NCBI GenBank assembly: GCA_964434955.1 | Contig: CAYSXI010000134.1 | Coordinates: 1-14,964 of the forward strand | DNA length: 14,964 nt | Source of the DNA: JANQLU01 sp964434955 | GTDB taxonomy: Bacteria > Planctomycetota > Planctomycetia > Pirellulales > Pirellulaceae | Direction of reading: 5' to 3' | In this document: one piece after another, positions 7,066 to 14,338 of the stretch | Layout of the letters: each line of letters opens with the position of its first letter | Numbering within the stretch: the stretch's first letter is position 1 | Translations under genes and position numbers: made by a program | The notes under the pieces: model-generated | Databases searched by the model: none | Seen by the model: the letters and a program-made list of their open reading frames with translations, nothing else | Told to the model about the DNA's origin: nothing

Positions 7066-8097
7066 ATGATCCGAAATCGTCGCCAAAGAGTTGCGTTTAC
7101 GCTTGTTGAACTCCTGGTGGTTATCGCCATCATCGGAATCTTGATCGCACTTCTGGTGCCCGCGGTTCAGTCCGTGCGGGAAGCGGCTCGAAAGGTTCAA
7201 TGCAAAAACAACCTGAAGCAAATTGGGATCGCGACCCAAAATTACGCTTCCACCTATGGTCGGCTTCCTTCAAGTTTTCTCATTGAGCCCGGCGAGATTC
7301 TGACCAACAACAACGGTTCCTGGTCGATCCATGGTCGTTTGCTTCCCTTCATGGAACAGAACCAGGCCTACACGAATGTCGACCTTACGGTCGCCTGGGA
7401 CGCCCAAAAGAATACGGGCGTACCTCAAATGCGAATCTCAACTTATATGTGTCCCGATGAAGCGAATGATTTCGTCAGGTTAAAGAATGGTTCGCCCCAT
7501 GTTTATCCGCATACTTACGGTTTCAACTTTGGTACCTGGCTGGTTTACGATCCGGTTTCAAGTCGTCCGGGCGACGGGCCATTTTATGTGAACAGCCGGG
7601 TCCGTTTGGAACATGTTCGTGACGGGACGAGCAACACGCTTTGTGCCGCGGAGGTCAAGTCGTTTACCTCCTACATCCGAAACACGGCGGACCCCGGCCC
7701 AACACCACCCACGGATCCGAACTTCTTCCAGGCGTTTTCCGGGCAAATCAAGTTGGGATCCGATATCCATAAGAATACCGGTCACACAGAATGGCCGGAT
7801 GGTCGCGTCCACCACTCGGGTTTTACCACCGTGTTCACGCCGAATACCGTGGTTCCTTACGTCTATGACGGGAACACTTATGACATTGACTTCAACTCGG
7901 TTCAGGAAGGCAAGCGAGACGATCAATCGACTTACGCCGCCATCACCGCGCGGAGTTACCATACAGGGCGTCTGATCAACACCGTTTTCCTGGATGGATC
8001 GGTTCAAGTGGTGAGTGAGTCGATTTCCATTCCGGTCTGGCGTTCGTTCGGAACCATCAAAGGTTATGAATCGGTCGACCGCGACGAAGTCTATTAA
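7066..8097 (+). CDS. DUF1559 prepilin-like (type II secretion pseudopilin-like) protein
   Basis: 343 aa, typical length for DUF1559 proteins, which are greatly expanded in planctomycetes. The N-terminus is a prepilin leader, MIRNRRQRVA, then FTLVELLVVIAIIGILIALLVPAV with glutamate at mature position 5. Cleavage and N-methylation by a prepilin peptidase would fall after A10; Ala replaces the usual Gly at -1. The helix continues into SVREAARKVQCKNNLKQIG (34-54), a DUF1559 hallmark. The C-terminus has NTVFLDGSVQVVSESISIPVWRSFGT (305-330), the other hallmark. The body is expected to be an extracytoplasmic beta-rich domain. GAGG five bases before the ATG is a clear ribosome site. It is divergent from the two-component genes and has a candidate sigma-54 promoter, so it may be induced by that system. 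The exact role (pseudopilus, surface filament or adhesin) is not known. Confidence 0.95.
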   Translation: MIRNRRQRVAFTLVELLVVIAIIGILIALLVPAVQSVREAARKVQCKNNLKQIGIATQNYASTYGRLPSSFLIEPGEILTNNNGSWSIHGRLLPFMEQNQAYTNVDLTVAWDAQKNTGVPQMRISTYMCPDEANDFVRLKNGSPHVYPHTYGFNFGTWLVYDPVSSRPGDGPFYVNSRVRLEHVRDGTSNTLCAAEVKSFTSYIRNTADPGPTPPTDPNFFQAFSGQIKLGSDIHKNTGHTEWPDGRVHHSGFTTVFTPNTVVPYVYDGNTYDIDFNSVQEGKRDDQSTYAAITARSYHTGRLINTVFLDGSVQVVSESISIPVWRSFGTIKGYESVDRDEVY

Positions 8098-8112
8098 AGC
8101 GAAGCCGTTGCC

Positions 8113-8143
8113 AATCAGGTGAATTCGGGTGTTTTTCCTGATT
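8113..8143 (+). repeat. Hairpin downstream of the DUF1559 gene (first of two)
   Basis: AATCAGG (8113-8119) and CCTGATT (8137-8143) are perfect complements with a 17-base loop containing a T-run. It lies 16 bases after the stop codon, is not followed by a T-tract, and is more likely an mRNA 3' stem-loop than a terminator. Confidence 0.4.
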
Positions 8144-8147
8144 TGAC

Positions 8148-8177
8148 TCCCGCCGCGAAAAGCGCGAATGGGCGGGA
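8148..8177 (+). repeat. Hairpin downstream of the DUF1559 gene (second of two)
   Basis: TCCCGCC (8148-8154) and GGCGGGA (8171-8177) are perfect complements around a 16-base loop that contains a smaller GCG-AAAA-GCGC element. There is no T-tract. Together with the preceding hairpin it fills most of the 3' region ahead of the true terminator. Confidence 0.45.
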
Positions 8178-8215
8178 ATGTGAGCCAAGTTGATCGCTGG
8201 AAGATGCCACAGGTA

Positions 8216-8244
8216 TTGCCGATTTTGGGATCGGGCCGTTTAAT
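8216..8244 (+). promoter_or_regulatory. Candidate housekeeping (sigma-70-type) promoter of gltX-glnS
   Basis: TTGCCG (8216-8221), a 17-base spacer and TTTAAT (8239-8244) match the -35 and -10 consensus at four and five of six positions. Transcription would begin near 8251, leaving a leader of about 38 bases before the gltX ATG at 8289. The -10 falls in the loop of the upstream terminator, so transcripts from it would carry only the terminator's right arm. Confidence 0.45.
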
Positions 8245-8266
8245 TGAAATTCGGCCCGATTTTTTT
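8230..8266 (+). terminator. Intrinsic terminator after the DUF1559 gene
   Basis: ATCGGGCCG (8230-8238) and CGGCCCGAT (8252-8260) form a perfect nine-pair GC-rich stem with a 13-base loop, followed by a run of seven T (8260-8266). This is the strongest terminator in the window. It ends only 22 bases before the gltX start codon. Confidence 0.88.
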
Positions 8267-8288
8267 ATGCCTGTTCCATCAAATTCTT

Positions 8289-9869
8289 ATGACTGTTCGA
8301 ACTCGATTCGCCCCCAGCCCAACGGGTTATCTCCACATTGGCGGTGTTCGCACTGCTTTGTTCAATTGGCTTTTTGCGCGGCAAAATAATGGCCAGTTTA
8401 TCATCCGGATTGACGATACGGATGCCGATCGAAATGTCGAATCCGCTTTGCAGCCAATTCTGGATGGCTTTCGGTGGCTTGGAATTGACTGGGACGAAGG
8501 CCCTGAGGTAGACGGGCCGCACGCTCCTTACTATCAATCAAAACGGGGCGATCGGTATCAAGCCGCTGTCGACCGGCTTTTGGCCGAAGGTCATGCCTAT
8601 CGAGATTATTCCGGTGGCGACTATCAGAAACTGAAGGAAGAAGCGGAACGAGCAAAACAGAATTTTGTCTACGATCGTCGCTGGATGGCCGAAAGCGATG
8701 AGCAAGCTGCCCAGTTTGAGGCTGAGGGACGGTCCGCTGTGGTCCGCTTGAAAATGCCCCGCGAAGGCAAGTGCGAATTTCAGGATTTGATTCGCGGCGA
8801 CGTCTCCGTTAACTGGGCCGACGAACCGGATCACGTGATTCAACGCGCGAACGGTGGCTTCATTTATCACTTGGCGAACGTGGTCGACGACCAGGATTTC
8901 GAGATCACCCATATCGTTCGTGCGATTGAGCATCTTTCGAACACTCCTCGCCAACTTTTCATGATCGAGAAACTTGGCTACACCAAACCGACTTACGCAC
9001 ACATCCCTTTTGTGGCTGAGCCGGGCAGCCAAAAGAAATTAAGCAAACGAAACATTGAAAAGTATTTGAACAATCGCGAGTTCAAGAAGCTGTACGATCA
9101 TGGGGTCAAAATTGCCAAACGAATTGGAATCGAAGAAGACCCGGCAACGTTCAACCCGGTGCTCGTTGATTTCTATCGCGAGGTCGGCTACCTGCCTGAG
9201 GCGATCATCAATTACTTGATGCTGCTAGGGTGGTCGCTGGACGACAAGACCGAGGATTTCACAATCGATGAAATGATTCAACATTTCTCATTTGAAAGGG
9301 TTGTCAAAAATCCGGCCAGTTTTGATCCAAACAAGCTCTCCGCGTTTCAAGAACGGAAGATGGCGGAGGTCCCAGGGAAACAGAAAGTCGCAAAAATTTT
9401 GCCGTTCTTGCAAGCGGCCGGACTATTGAACGAACCCGTCGACTGTGACGCCGCTCCCTACTTGAGTGCCATTGTCGAAGCGGCTGAAGATCGAATCAAG
9501 GTGGCCGGCGATATCCTGAACTTTGATGATTTCTTTGCGAGCGACAACCATTTGGAATATGACGAAAAGGCGTTCAATAAACGATTGGTGAAACCCGAAA
9601 ATGCGACCCACCTCCTGGCTGAGTTCAAGAAAATTCTGGCCGCGACGGACGACTTTTCTGCGGCCAACCTCGAGCTGGTGTTGCATCAATTTGTCGAACA
9701 TGCGGAAATCAAAATCGGCGATATCATCCACGCACTGCGAGTGGCGGTAACGGGTAAGGCGGCCGGGTTTGGCATGTTTGATACGATGGCCATTGTCGGA
9801 AAAGAAAACTGTCTGGAGCGAATCGACCGAGCCATCGACGCGGTCGCCGCCGTAGCCAACGAATCCTAA
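8289..9869 (+). CDS. gltX: Glutamyl-tRNA synthetase (class I)
   Basis: 526 aa; charges tRNA-Glu with glutamate in the cytoplasm. The start at 8289 gives the canonical N-terminus MTVRTRFAPSPTGYLHIGG with the HIGH-type motif HIGG at 16-19; an ATG at 8244 in the same frame lies inside the upstream terminator and is rejected. Other marks are IRIDDTD (39-45), the Glu-binding and acceptor region with EHLSNTPRQ (214-222) and the KMSKS-type motif KKLSKR (249-254). Between this motif and FYREVGYLPEA (295-305) there are about 30 more residues than in E. coli-type enzymes, which explains the length above the usual 470-500 aa. The C-terminal part is the all-helical anticodon-binding domain. Since a GlnRS gene follows 16 bases later, this enzyme should be discriminating (Glu only), with no need for mischarged Glu-tRNA-Gln. 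No Shine-Dalgarno sequence is visible. Confidence 0.97.
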   Translation: MTVRTRFAPSPTGYLHIGGVRTALFNWLFARQNNGQFIIRIDDTDADRNVESALQPILDGFRWLGIDWDEGPEVDGPHAPYYQSKRGDRYQAAVDRLLAEGHAYRDYSGGDYQKLKEEAERAKQNFVYDRRWMAESDEQAAQFEAEGRSAVVRLKMPREGKCEFQDLIRGDVSVNWADEPDHVIQRANGGFIYHLANVVDDQDFEITHIVRAIEHLSNTPRQLFMIEKLGYTKPTYAHIPFVAEPGSQKKLSKRNIEKYLNNREFKKLYDHGVKIAKRIGIEEDPATFNPVLVDFYREVGYLPEAIINYLMLLGWSLDDKTEDFTIDEMIQHFSFERVVKNPASFDPNKLSAFQERKMAEVPGKQKVAKILPFLQAAGLLNEPVDCDAAPYLSAIVEAAEDRIKVAGDILNFDDFFASDNHLEYDEKAFNKRLVKPENATHLLAEFKKILAATDDFSAANLELVLHQFVEHAEIKIGDIIHALRVAVTGKAAGFGMFDTMAIVGKENCLERIDRAIDAVAAVANES

Positions 9870-9885
9870 ATTTAGCGAACAAACA

Positions 9886-11574
9886 ATGAGCGATACGGAA
9901 ACCAGAAACGTGGATTTTGTCCGGCAAATTGTCGAGACAGACATCGAGAACAAAAAGAATGATGGCCGAGTTCATACTCGGTTTCCACCCGAGCCAAATG
10001 GCTATCTCCACATCGGCCACGCCAAATCGATCTGCTTAAATTTTGGCATCGCCGGGGAATACTCGGGCAAATGCAATCTTCGTTTCGATGATACCAATCC
10101 TGCGAAAGAAGAAGTCGAGTATGTCGAAGCCATCCAACGCGACGTCCAATGGCTCGGGTTTGACTGGGAGGATCGACTGTTTTTCGCATCGGACTATTTC
10201 GATCGTCTTTATGATTGCGCTGTTCAGTTGATCCAAAAAGGGTCTGCTTACGTTTGCAGTTTGCCGGCCGATCAGGTTCACGAGTATCGCGGCTCCTGGA
10301 ACGAACCCGGGCGAGACAGCCCCGATCGAAATCGTTCCATCGAGGAAAACCTTGATTTATTCGAGCGAATGAAGAATGGCGAGTTCAAGGACGGCGAATA
10401 CACGCTTCGCGCCAAGATTGACATGGCCTCGCAGAATATGAATCTTCGAGATCCCGCCATGTATCGGATTCGCCACGCCCATCATCATCGCACAGGCGAT
10501 CAGTGGTGCATCTATCCGACCTACGACTGGACGCATGGCCAGTCTGATTCATTTGAAGGAATCACCCATTCGATATGCACGCTTGAATTTGAGCAACATC
10601 GCCCGTTATACGATTGGTTTGTTGAACAACTTGGGATCCATCATCCGCAACAAATTGAATTCGCCAAGCTTATCGTCTCGCACACCGTTACGAGTAAACG
10701 AAAGTTGCTTGAACTTGTGAATGATGGGTTCGTCGATGGCTGGGACGACCCGCGGATGCCGACCTTGAGCGGCATGCGACGACGCGGATACACGCCTCAA
10801 GCAATTCGTAACTTCTGCCACAAGGTCGGTGTAACCAAACACAATAGCGTCACCGAACTTTCGCTGCTTGAACAGTCGATTCGGGAGGACCTGAACAAAA
10901 TCGCCCCCCGTGTGATGGGCGTTCTGAATCCACTCAAGGTCGTGATTGAAAACTACCCGGAAGGTGAGTCCGAAATTCGCCAAGCGATCAACAACCCGGA
11001 GGATGAGTCCGCGGGAACTCGTGACGTTCCCTTCGGCCGAGAGCTTTACATTGAGCGGGACGACTTCATGGAAGACGCTCCGAAAAAGTTCTTCCGCCTG
11101 GCCCCCGGTCGTGAGGTTCGGTTGCGCTACGCCTATTTCTTGAAGTGCGAGGAGGTTGTCAAAGATGATGATGGCGAGATCATCGAGCTTCGCTGCACCT
11201 ATGACCCTGAAACGGCAGGCGGCAAGGCCCCGGATGGACGCAAGGTGAAGGGAACGATTCACTGGGTTTCCGCCGAACATGCTGTCGATGCGAAAATACG
11301 TTTGTACGAAACTTTGTATCTGGAAGAGAATCCGAACCATGTCCCGGAAGGAAAAGACTGGAAGGATCTATTGAATCCCGAGTCCATCCAAGTTCTCAAC
11401 AACGCCAAAGTTGAGCCCTCCCTGGCAGATGCCGCGCCGGGCGATAAATTTCAGTTCGAACGCAACGGTTATTTTTGCATTGACGCCAAAGACTCAAGTG
11501 CCGATCAACTGGTTATCAATCGCACCGTGACGTTGAAAGATACCTGGGCCAAAATCAAAGACAAGTCAAAGTAG
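9886..11574 (+). CDS. glnS: Glutaminyl-tRNA synthetase (class I)
   Basis: 562 aa, close to the 554 aa of the E. coli enzyme; charges tRNA-Gln with glutamine directly. The N-terminus has VHTRFPPEPNGYLHIGHAKS with HIGH at 42-45, then NLRFDDTNP (64-72), the GlnRS-specific PTYDWTHGQSDSFEGITHSICTLEFEQHRPLYDW (about 211-244), and VTSKRKL (268-274) in place of VMSKRKL of the KMSKS loop. The region DGWDDPRMPTLSGMRRRGYTP is highly typical of GlnRS. The C-terminal two-barrel anticodon-binding part includes GTIHWVSAEHAVDAKIRLYETLY and ends with VNRTVTLKDTWAK-like sequence. GlnRS is of eukaryotic ancestry and present only in some bacterial groups. It is 16 bases downstream of gltX with no terminator between, so the two are very probably one operon. 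No clear ribosome site is visible. Confidence 0.97.
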   Translation: MSDTETRNVDFVRQIVETDIENKKNDGRVHTRFPPEPNGYLHIGHAKSICLNFGIAGEYSGKCNLRFDDTNPAKEEVEYVEAIQRDVQWLGFDWEDRLFFASDYFDRLYDCAVQLIQKGSAYVCSLPADQVHEYRGSWNEPGRDSPDRNRSIEENLDLFERMKNGEFKDGEYTLRAKIDMASQNMNLRDPAMYRIRHAHHHRTGDQWCIYPTYDWTHGQSDSFEGITHSICTLEFEQHRPLYDWFVEQLGIHHPQQIEFAKLIVSHTVTSKRKLLELVNDGFVDGWDDPRMPTLSGMRRRGYTPQAIRNFCHKVGVTKHNSVTELSLLEQSIREDLNKIAPRVMGVLNPLKVVIENYPEGESEIRQAINNPEDESAGTRDVPFGRELYIERDDFMEDAPKKFFRLAPGREVRLRYAYFLKCEEVVKDDDGEIIELRCTYDPETAGGKAPDGRKVKGTIHWVSAEHAVDAKIRLYETLYLEENPNHVPEGKDWKDLLNPESIQVLNNAKVEPSLADAAPGDKFQFERNGYFCIDAKDSSADQLVINRTVTLKDTWAKIKDKSK

Positions 11575-11596
11575 AGCGACGAGACTTTCGAACGAT

Positions 11597-11622
11597 TCCG
11601 GTCGCGGGTTTCCGCGATCGGA
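11597..11622. terminator. Hairpin between convergent glnS and TPR genes (bidirectional terminator)
   Basis: CCGGTCGCGG (11598-11607), loop GTTT, and CCGCGATCGG (11612-11621) make a ten-pair stem with one G-T position, plus one flanking T-A pair. It fills the 50-base gap between the convergent genes. T-rich sequence follows on the plus strand (TTCTAGTTGTT). It could terminate both transcripts. Confidence 0.6.
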
Positions 11623-11624
11623 TT

Positions 11625-12629
11625 CTAGTTGTTACTCGGGTCAGGTCCTGAGACGGCCAGGGTGACGAGGGCGCGGACGCTCGGTTGTGCCTTGAATTCC
11701 TCGCTTGCAACTTCGAGCATTTTCTCGATCACGGGACGAGCTTCCTGGAATCGATTCTGTGTTTGAAGCAATCTCGCTTTGCCAAAATAGGCGGCCTCAA
11801 ACTCGGGGTTTCCCTGGATCGCACGGTCGAAATATTCGAGCGCCTCGTCGGTTCGCGAAAGCTTGGCCAGAGATTCAGCATAGTTGTTCCAGAACGCTGG
11901 TTCGTCCATTCCGGCTTCCGCCAATTGTTCAAAGACCTCAGCGGCTTCCGAATAACGATCTAGCGATGCGAGCGCCGTGGCCAGTTCAAACGCGGCAATT
12001 GGATGCCCTGACTCCTCCAGTGATTTTTCCAATAACTGGATTCCGTGATGATCTCCCCGTTGGGTCATGCAAACGGCGACACCAATTTGCGATGCAAAAT
12101 CATCAATGTCGAGCTCCAAAGCGCGGCGGTAGCTTTTTTCGGCCTCCTGGTGTTGGTTCAGGGCGCGAAGCGTATTGCCCCGATTCGACCAGGTCATTGG
12201 GTCCTCGTCATCAATCTGAATGGCGATGTCGTAGCATTCCAACGCGCGTTCGTGCTCGCCATGATTGTCGAGCATGAACCCCATGTTGATCCAGGCATCG
12301 GTAACCGATGGGTCAAGCTCAACGACTTTGCTGTAGGTTTCAAGTGCATTCGGGAAGTCGTCCAGGTCCTTGTAAAGGTTGCCAAGGTTGAAAAGCGGAT
12401 TTACCGCCATTTCTCCAGCGTTCGCCGCCGACTTCTTGTACAACTCGATCGCCAAATCCGTTTGCCCAAGTTCGGAAACGAAACAGGCTTTCATATAAAG
12501 CAATCTTGGATTGTTCGGGAAATCGGCCAGGTGCTCGTCAAGCAACGTGACCGCAGCCTCGAAGTTTTCCTCTTCCATCAAGTCAGCGACTTTTGAAAAC
12601 ACGTGCTCCAGCTGCGATTCGTCTTTCAT
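11625..12629 (-). CDS. Tetratricopeptide-repeat (TPR) protein
   Basis: 334 aa from the ATG at 12629. Almost the whole length is TPR-type helical repeats, for example at about 42-70 (LLYMKACFVSELGQTDLAIELYKKS), 76-107 (NPLFNLGNLYKDLDDFPNALETYSKVVELDP), 111-140 (AWINMGFMLDNHGEHERALECYDIAIQID), 146-173 (WSNRGNTLRALNQHQEAEKSYRRALELD) and 247-275. It lacks a signal peptide and membrane helix, is acidic, and probably acts as a cytoplasmic protein-interaction scaffold; partner unknown. A longer reading with TTG at 12671 adds MPIEFIKREDLESA, but a TATAAT at 12674-12679 would place the transcription start near 12667, inside that extension, which favours the ATG. Convergent with glnS; downstream of and in the same direction as the methyltransferase gene, with its own likely promoter. 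Confidence 0.88.
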   Translation of the reverse strand: MKDESQLEHVFSKVADLMEEENFEAAVTLLDEHLADFPNNPRLLYMKACFVSELGQTDLAIELYKKSAANAGEMAVNPLFNLGNLYKDLDDFPNALETYSKVVELDPSVTDAWINMGFMLDNHGEHERALECYDIAIQIDDEDPMTWSNRGNTLRALNQHQEAEKSYRRALELDIDDFASQIGVAVCMTQRGDHHGIQLLEKSLEESGHPIAAFELATALASLDRYSEAAEVFEQLAEAGMDEPAFWNNYAESLAKLSRTDEALEYFDRAIQGNPEFEAAYFGKARLLQTQNRFQEARPVIEKMLEVASEEFKAQPSVRALVTLAVSGPDPSNN

Positions 12630-12673
12630 GGCCGATTCCAGGTCTTCTCGTTTGATAAATTCGATCGGCAAGC

Positions 12674-12679
12674 ATTATA
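12674..12679 (-). promoter_or_regulatory. Candidate -10 element for the TPR gene
   Basis: A perfect TATAAT on the minus strand, 45 bases before the chosen ATG. No good -35 is found 16-18 bases upstream, so this rests on the -10 alone. Confidence 0.35.
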
Positions 12680-12707
12680 AAGCCAATCCGTTCATTGCGA
12701 GTGGGCA

Positions 12708-12731
12708 TGCCCGGCAAAGAGCAATCGGGCA
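12708..12731. repeat. Hairpin in the gap between the methyltransferase and TPR genes
   Basis: TGCCCG (12708-12713) and CGGGCA (12726-12731) are perfect complements with a 12-base loop; the left arm overlaps the palindrome GGGCATGCCC (12703-12712). It lies about 100 bases downstream of the methyltransferase stop on the minus strand and has no T-tract, so a terminator role is doubtful. Nothing else is evident in the 12680-12828 gap. Confidence 0.25.
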
Positions 12732-12828
12732 AATCTTGGCGGAGTCGGCAGTTGCCATTGGATGAGATCGACCGAGGCCCAACGCGGATGACGTCGCTTG
12801 GACGAATGCGGGTTTTCTTTTGCTAACG

Positions 12829-13920
12829 CTATTTGATCCGCTCGACCAGGCAGAAAACGATATTCAGTTGCTCTTCGGCGAATGCGGACACGTGGGCGAC
12901 TTCGAATTCAGGAATCAGCTCGGTCAGCTGGATCATCTGGCAGCGGTTTCGATAGATAAGATTCCAGTCCATGTAAGTTTCCATATAGCCGACGCATTCG
13001 ATGTTCGGCAGGAAGTTCGTCAGAAGCAAGAAGCCGCCGGGATTCAGTTTTGAAAACAGCCGCGCAGTCAATTTCGTTGCAATCCCGTCTGACAGATAGT
13101 CATAGAGTCCCGACGAATAGATAAAGTCAAAGGTCCCCGCGTCGACGCTTCCCGAAATGACTTGTCGCGCCGAGGCCTCGACGCATTCGATGTTGCATCG
13201 GTTATAGCTTTTTGAAATCTCTTCGAGGCTTTGCGCGTCCGAATCGATCGCCACCAGCCGGTTCACTTGCCGCCTTCGGATCGCAGAAGAAATGTCCGCC
13301 TCGCGAAGGTGCCCGGAAGCCAGCGAAAGAATATCTGGACGATCGACTTTTCGCGCAAGGTTGTCAATAAAATCGGCGATGAGCGCTCGCCGACCAGCGA
13401 CGGCTTGGCATGCCGAGGATCGCGTCGTTTGACGAAAGATTTTTTCGCCGGTAAGCGTCGCGCTCGGTATCGGCAGGCCTTCGTCACTGATGTAGATGTG
13501 GTCCATCAACCCGGCATCACCCGCATAGCCACGTGGCTTATGGAAGGCACGTCTCGTAAATGGATCCTGGTGCAAAACGTCGAGGATCGAGTGCTGTCGC
13601 AGTCGGTCAACTGTCCCCTGCCACTGCGATTCATCGGACAAGGACTTGCAGCTTAGCAAGACCCCGTATATCTCACGCATCGTACGGGCGATAACGGCTT
13701 CCGAGCTGGAAGTATCGATCAGGATCGACTCGGCTTTTGCCAGGAAAGACTCAACGTTCTCCTCTCGGGATACGTCAAAATGCGGCTCTGGAAGAATCAA
13801 TCGGGACGGCGTATCGATTCGCCGAATCAGGCCGTTCTTGTCGATACGTTCCGATTTTTGCCCAGAAATCGGAGCCCGAAATCTCTTTCGGTTTTTAAAT
13901 TCCGAAGGATGGTTAATCAT
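12829..13920 (-). CDS. Class I SAM-dependent methyltransferase, PhcB-like
   Basis: 363 aa. The first 190 residues contain a family-specific region with LHQDPFTRRAFHKPRGYAGDAGLMDHIY (116-143). The C-terminal Rossmann-type domain starts near 194 with DILSLASGHLREAD (196-209, the SAM-binding motif I in a divergent form with ASG for GCG), VAIDSDAQSLEEI (223-235, acidic residue for the ribose), the motif II/III region FDFIYSSGLYDYLSD (265-278) and LNPGGFLLLTNF (292-303). The KPRGYAGD signature and overall build remind me of proteins annotated as 3-hydroxypalmitic acid methyl ester (extracellular factor) biosynthesis proteins, the PhcB group of Ralstonia; this is recognition from memory and the substrate is unproven. 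The frame extends upstream to a TTG at 14007, but that extension is not convincing protein, so the ATG at 13920 is used. Divergent from a kinase-like gene. Confidence 0.82.
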   Translation of the reverse strand: MINHPSEFKNRKRFRAPISGQKSERIDKNGLIRRIDTPSRLILPEPHFDVSREENVESFLAKAESILIDTSSSEAVIARTMREIYGVLLSCKSLSDESQWQGTVDRLRQHSILDVLHQDPFTRRAFHKPRGYAGDAGLMDHIYISDEGLPIPSATLTGEKIFRQTTRSSACQAVAGRRALIADFIDNLARKVDRPDILSLASGHLREADISSAIRRRQVNRLVAIDSDAQSLEEISKSYNRCNIECVEASARQVISGSVDAGTFDFIYSSGLYDYLSDGIATKLTARLFSKLNPGGFLLLTNFLPNIECVGYMETYMDWNLIYRNRCQMIQLTELIPEFEVAHVSAFAEEQLNIVFCLVERIK

Positions 13921-14338
13921 TTTCGTTTGGTTGGCGTGAGGCGGGGCCTGCCCAAAGCCATTTCGCTGTAGGGAGTGGTTATTTTGGAGAGGCTGGAATT
14001 GAAGCAATGCTCCGATTGCTCGTCTTTCAAGTTGCTCACTATAGTTCGCATCTCAGCCACCGTCAATTTTCTCGCCAAATTATCCACCGAATCGCCGCGC
14101 CATCAACAACAATTCCCCGATGATTCGCACGCGCCAAACAATTCGGATGAAATAACCGCCAATTGCAAAAACGACTTCCACCCTTCGCTAAATGGTGCGT
14201 CGTGAAAATTCGGAATAACCGACAAATTAATTTCAATTACGAAAAATTTGTTAAACGTTTCCGTTTTGGCAAAAGCTATGTTTTACTGCTCAAAGACCCA
14301 TTGAAACCACACTGTTTGTCCCACCAACCCTTTCCTTT
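13921..14338. other. Divergent intergenic region between the methyltransferase and kinase-like genes
   Basis: About 418 bases without a convincing gene. The half next to the kinase-like gene (about 14205-14290) is clearly A/T-rich and probably holds its promoter, but no -35/-10 pair with proper spacing stands out. TTTTGGCAAAAGC near 14264-14275 resembles a -24 element but has no GC at the right distance. A short imperfect direct repeat is listed separately. Both flanking genes start without a visible Shine-Dalgarno sequence. Confidence 0.5.
14141..14221. repeat. Imperfect direct repeat in the divergent region
   Basis: ATTCGG-ATGA-AATAACCG at 14141-14158 and ATTCGG-AATAACCG at 14208-14221 share both halves, the first copy having four extra bases. 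The copies start 67 bases apart. They could be a regulator-binding site or chance. Confidence 0.25.

Noticed and set aside
8244..8288. Upstream ATG of gltX giving 15 extra residues
   Set aside because: It lies in the loop of the strong terminator, and the extension MKFGPIFLCLFHQIL is not part of GluRS; conserved sequence begins at 8289.
10606..11340. Long minus-strand open frame (244 codons) opposite glnS
   Set aside because: Antisense to conserved GlnRS sequence; the translation shows no recognisable domain.
13921..14007. TTG-initiated extension of the methyltransferase (29 residues)
   Set aside because: Gln/Asn-rich with no family similarity, a rare start codon and no ribosome site.
14248..14282. 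TTGTTA ... TATGTT as a promoter for the kinase-like gene
   Set aside because: The spacer is 23 bases, well outside the 16-18 range.
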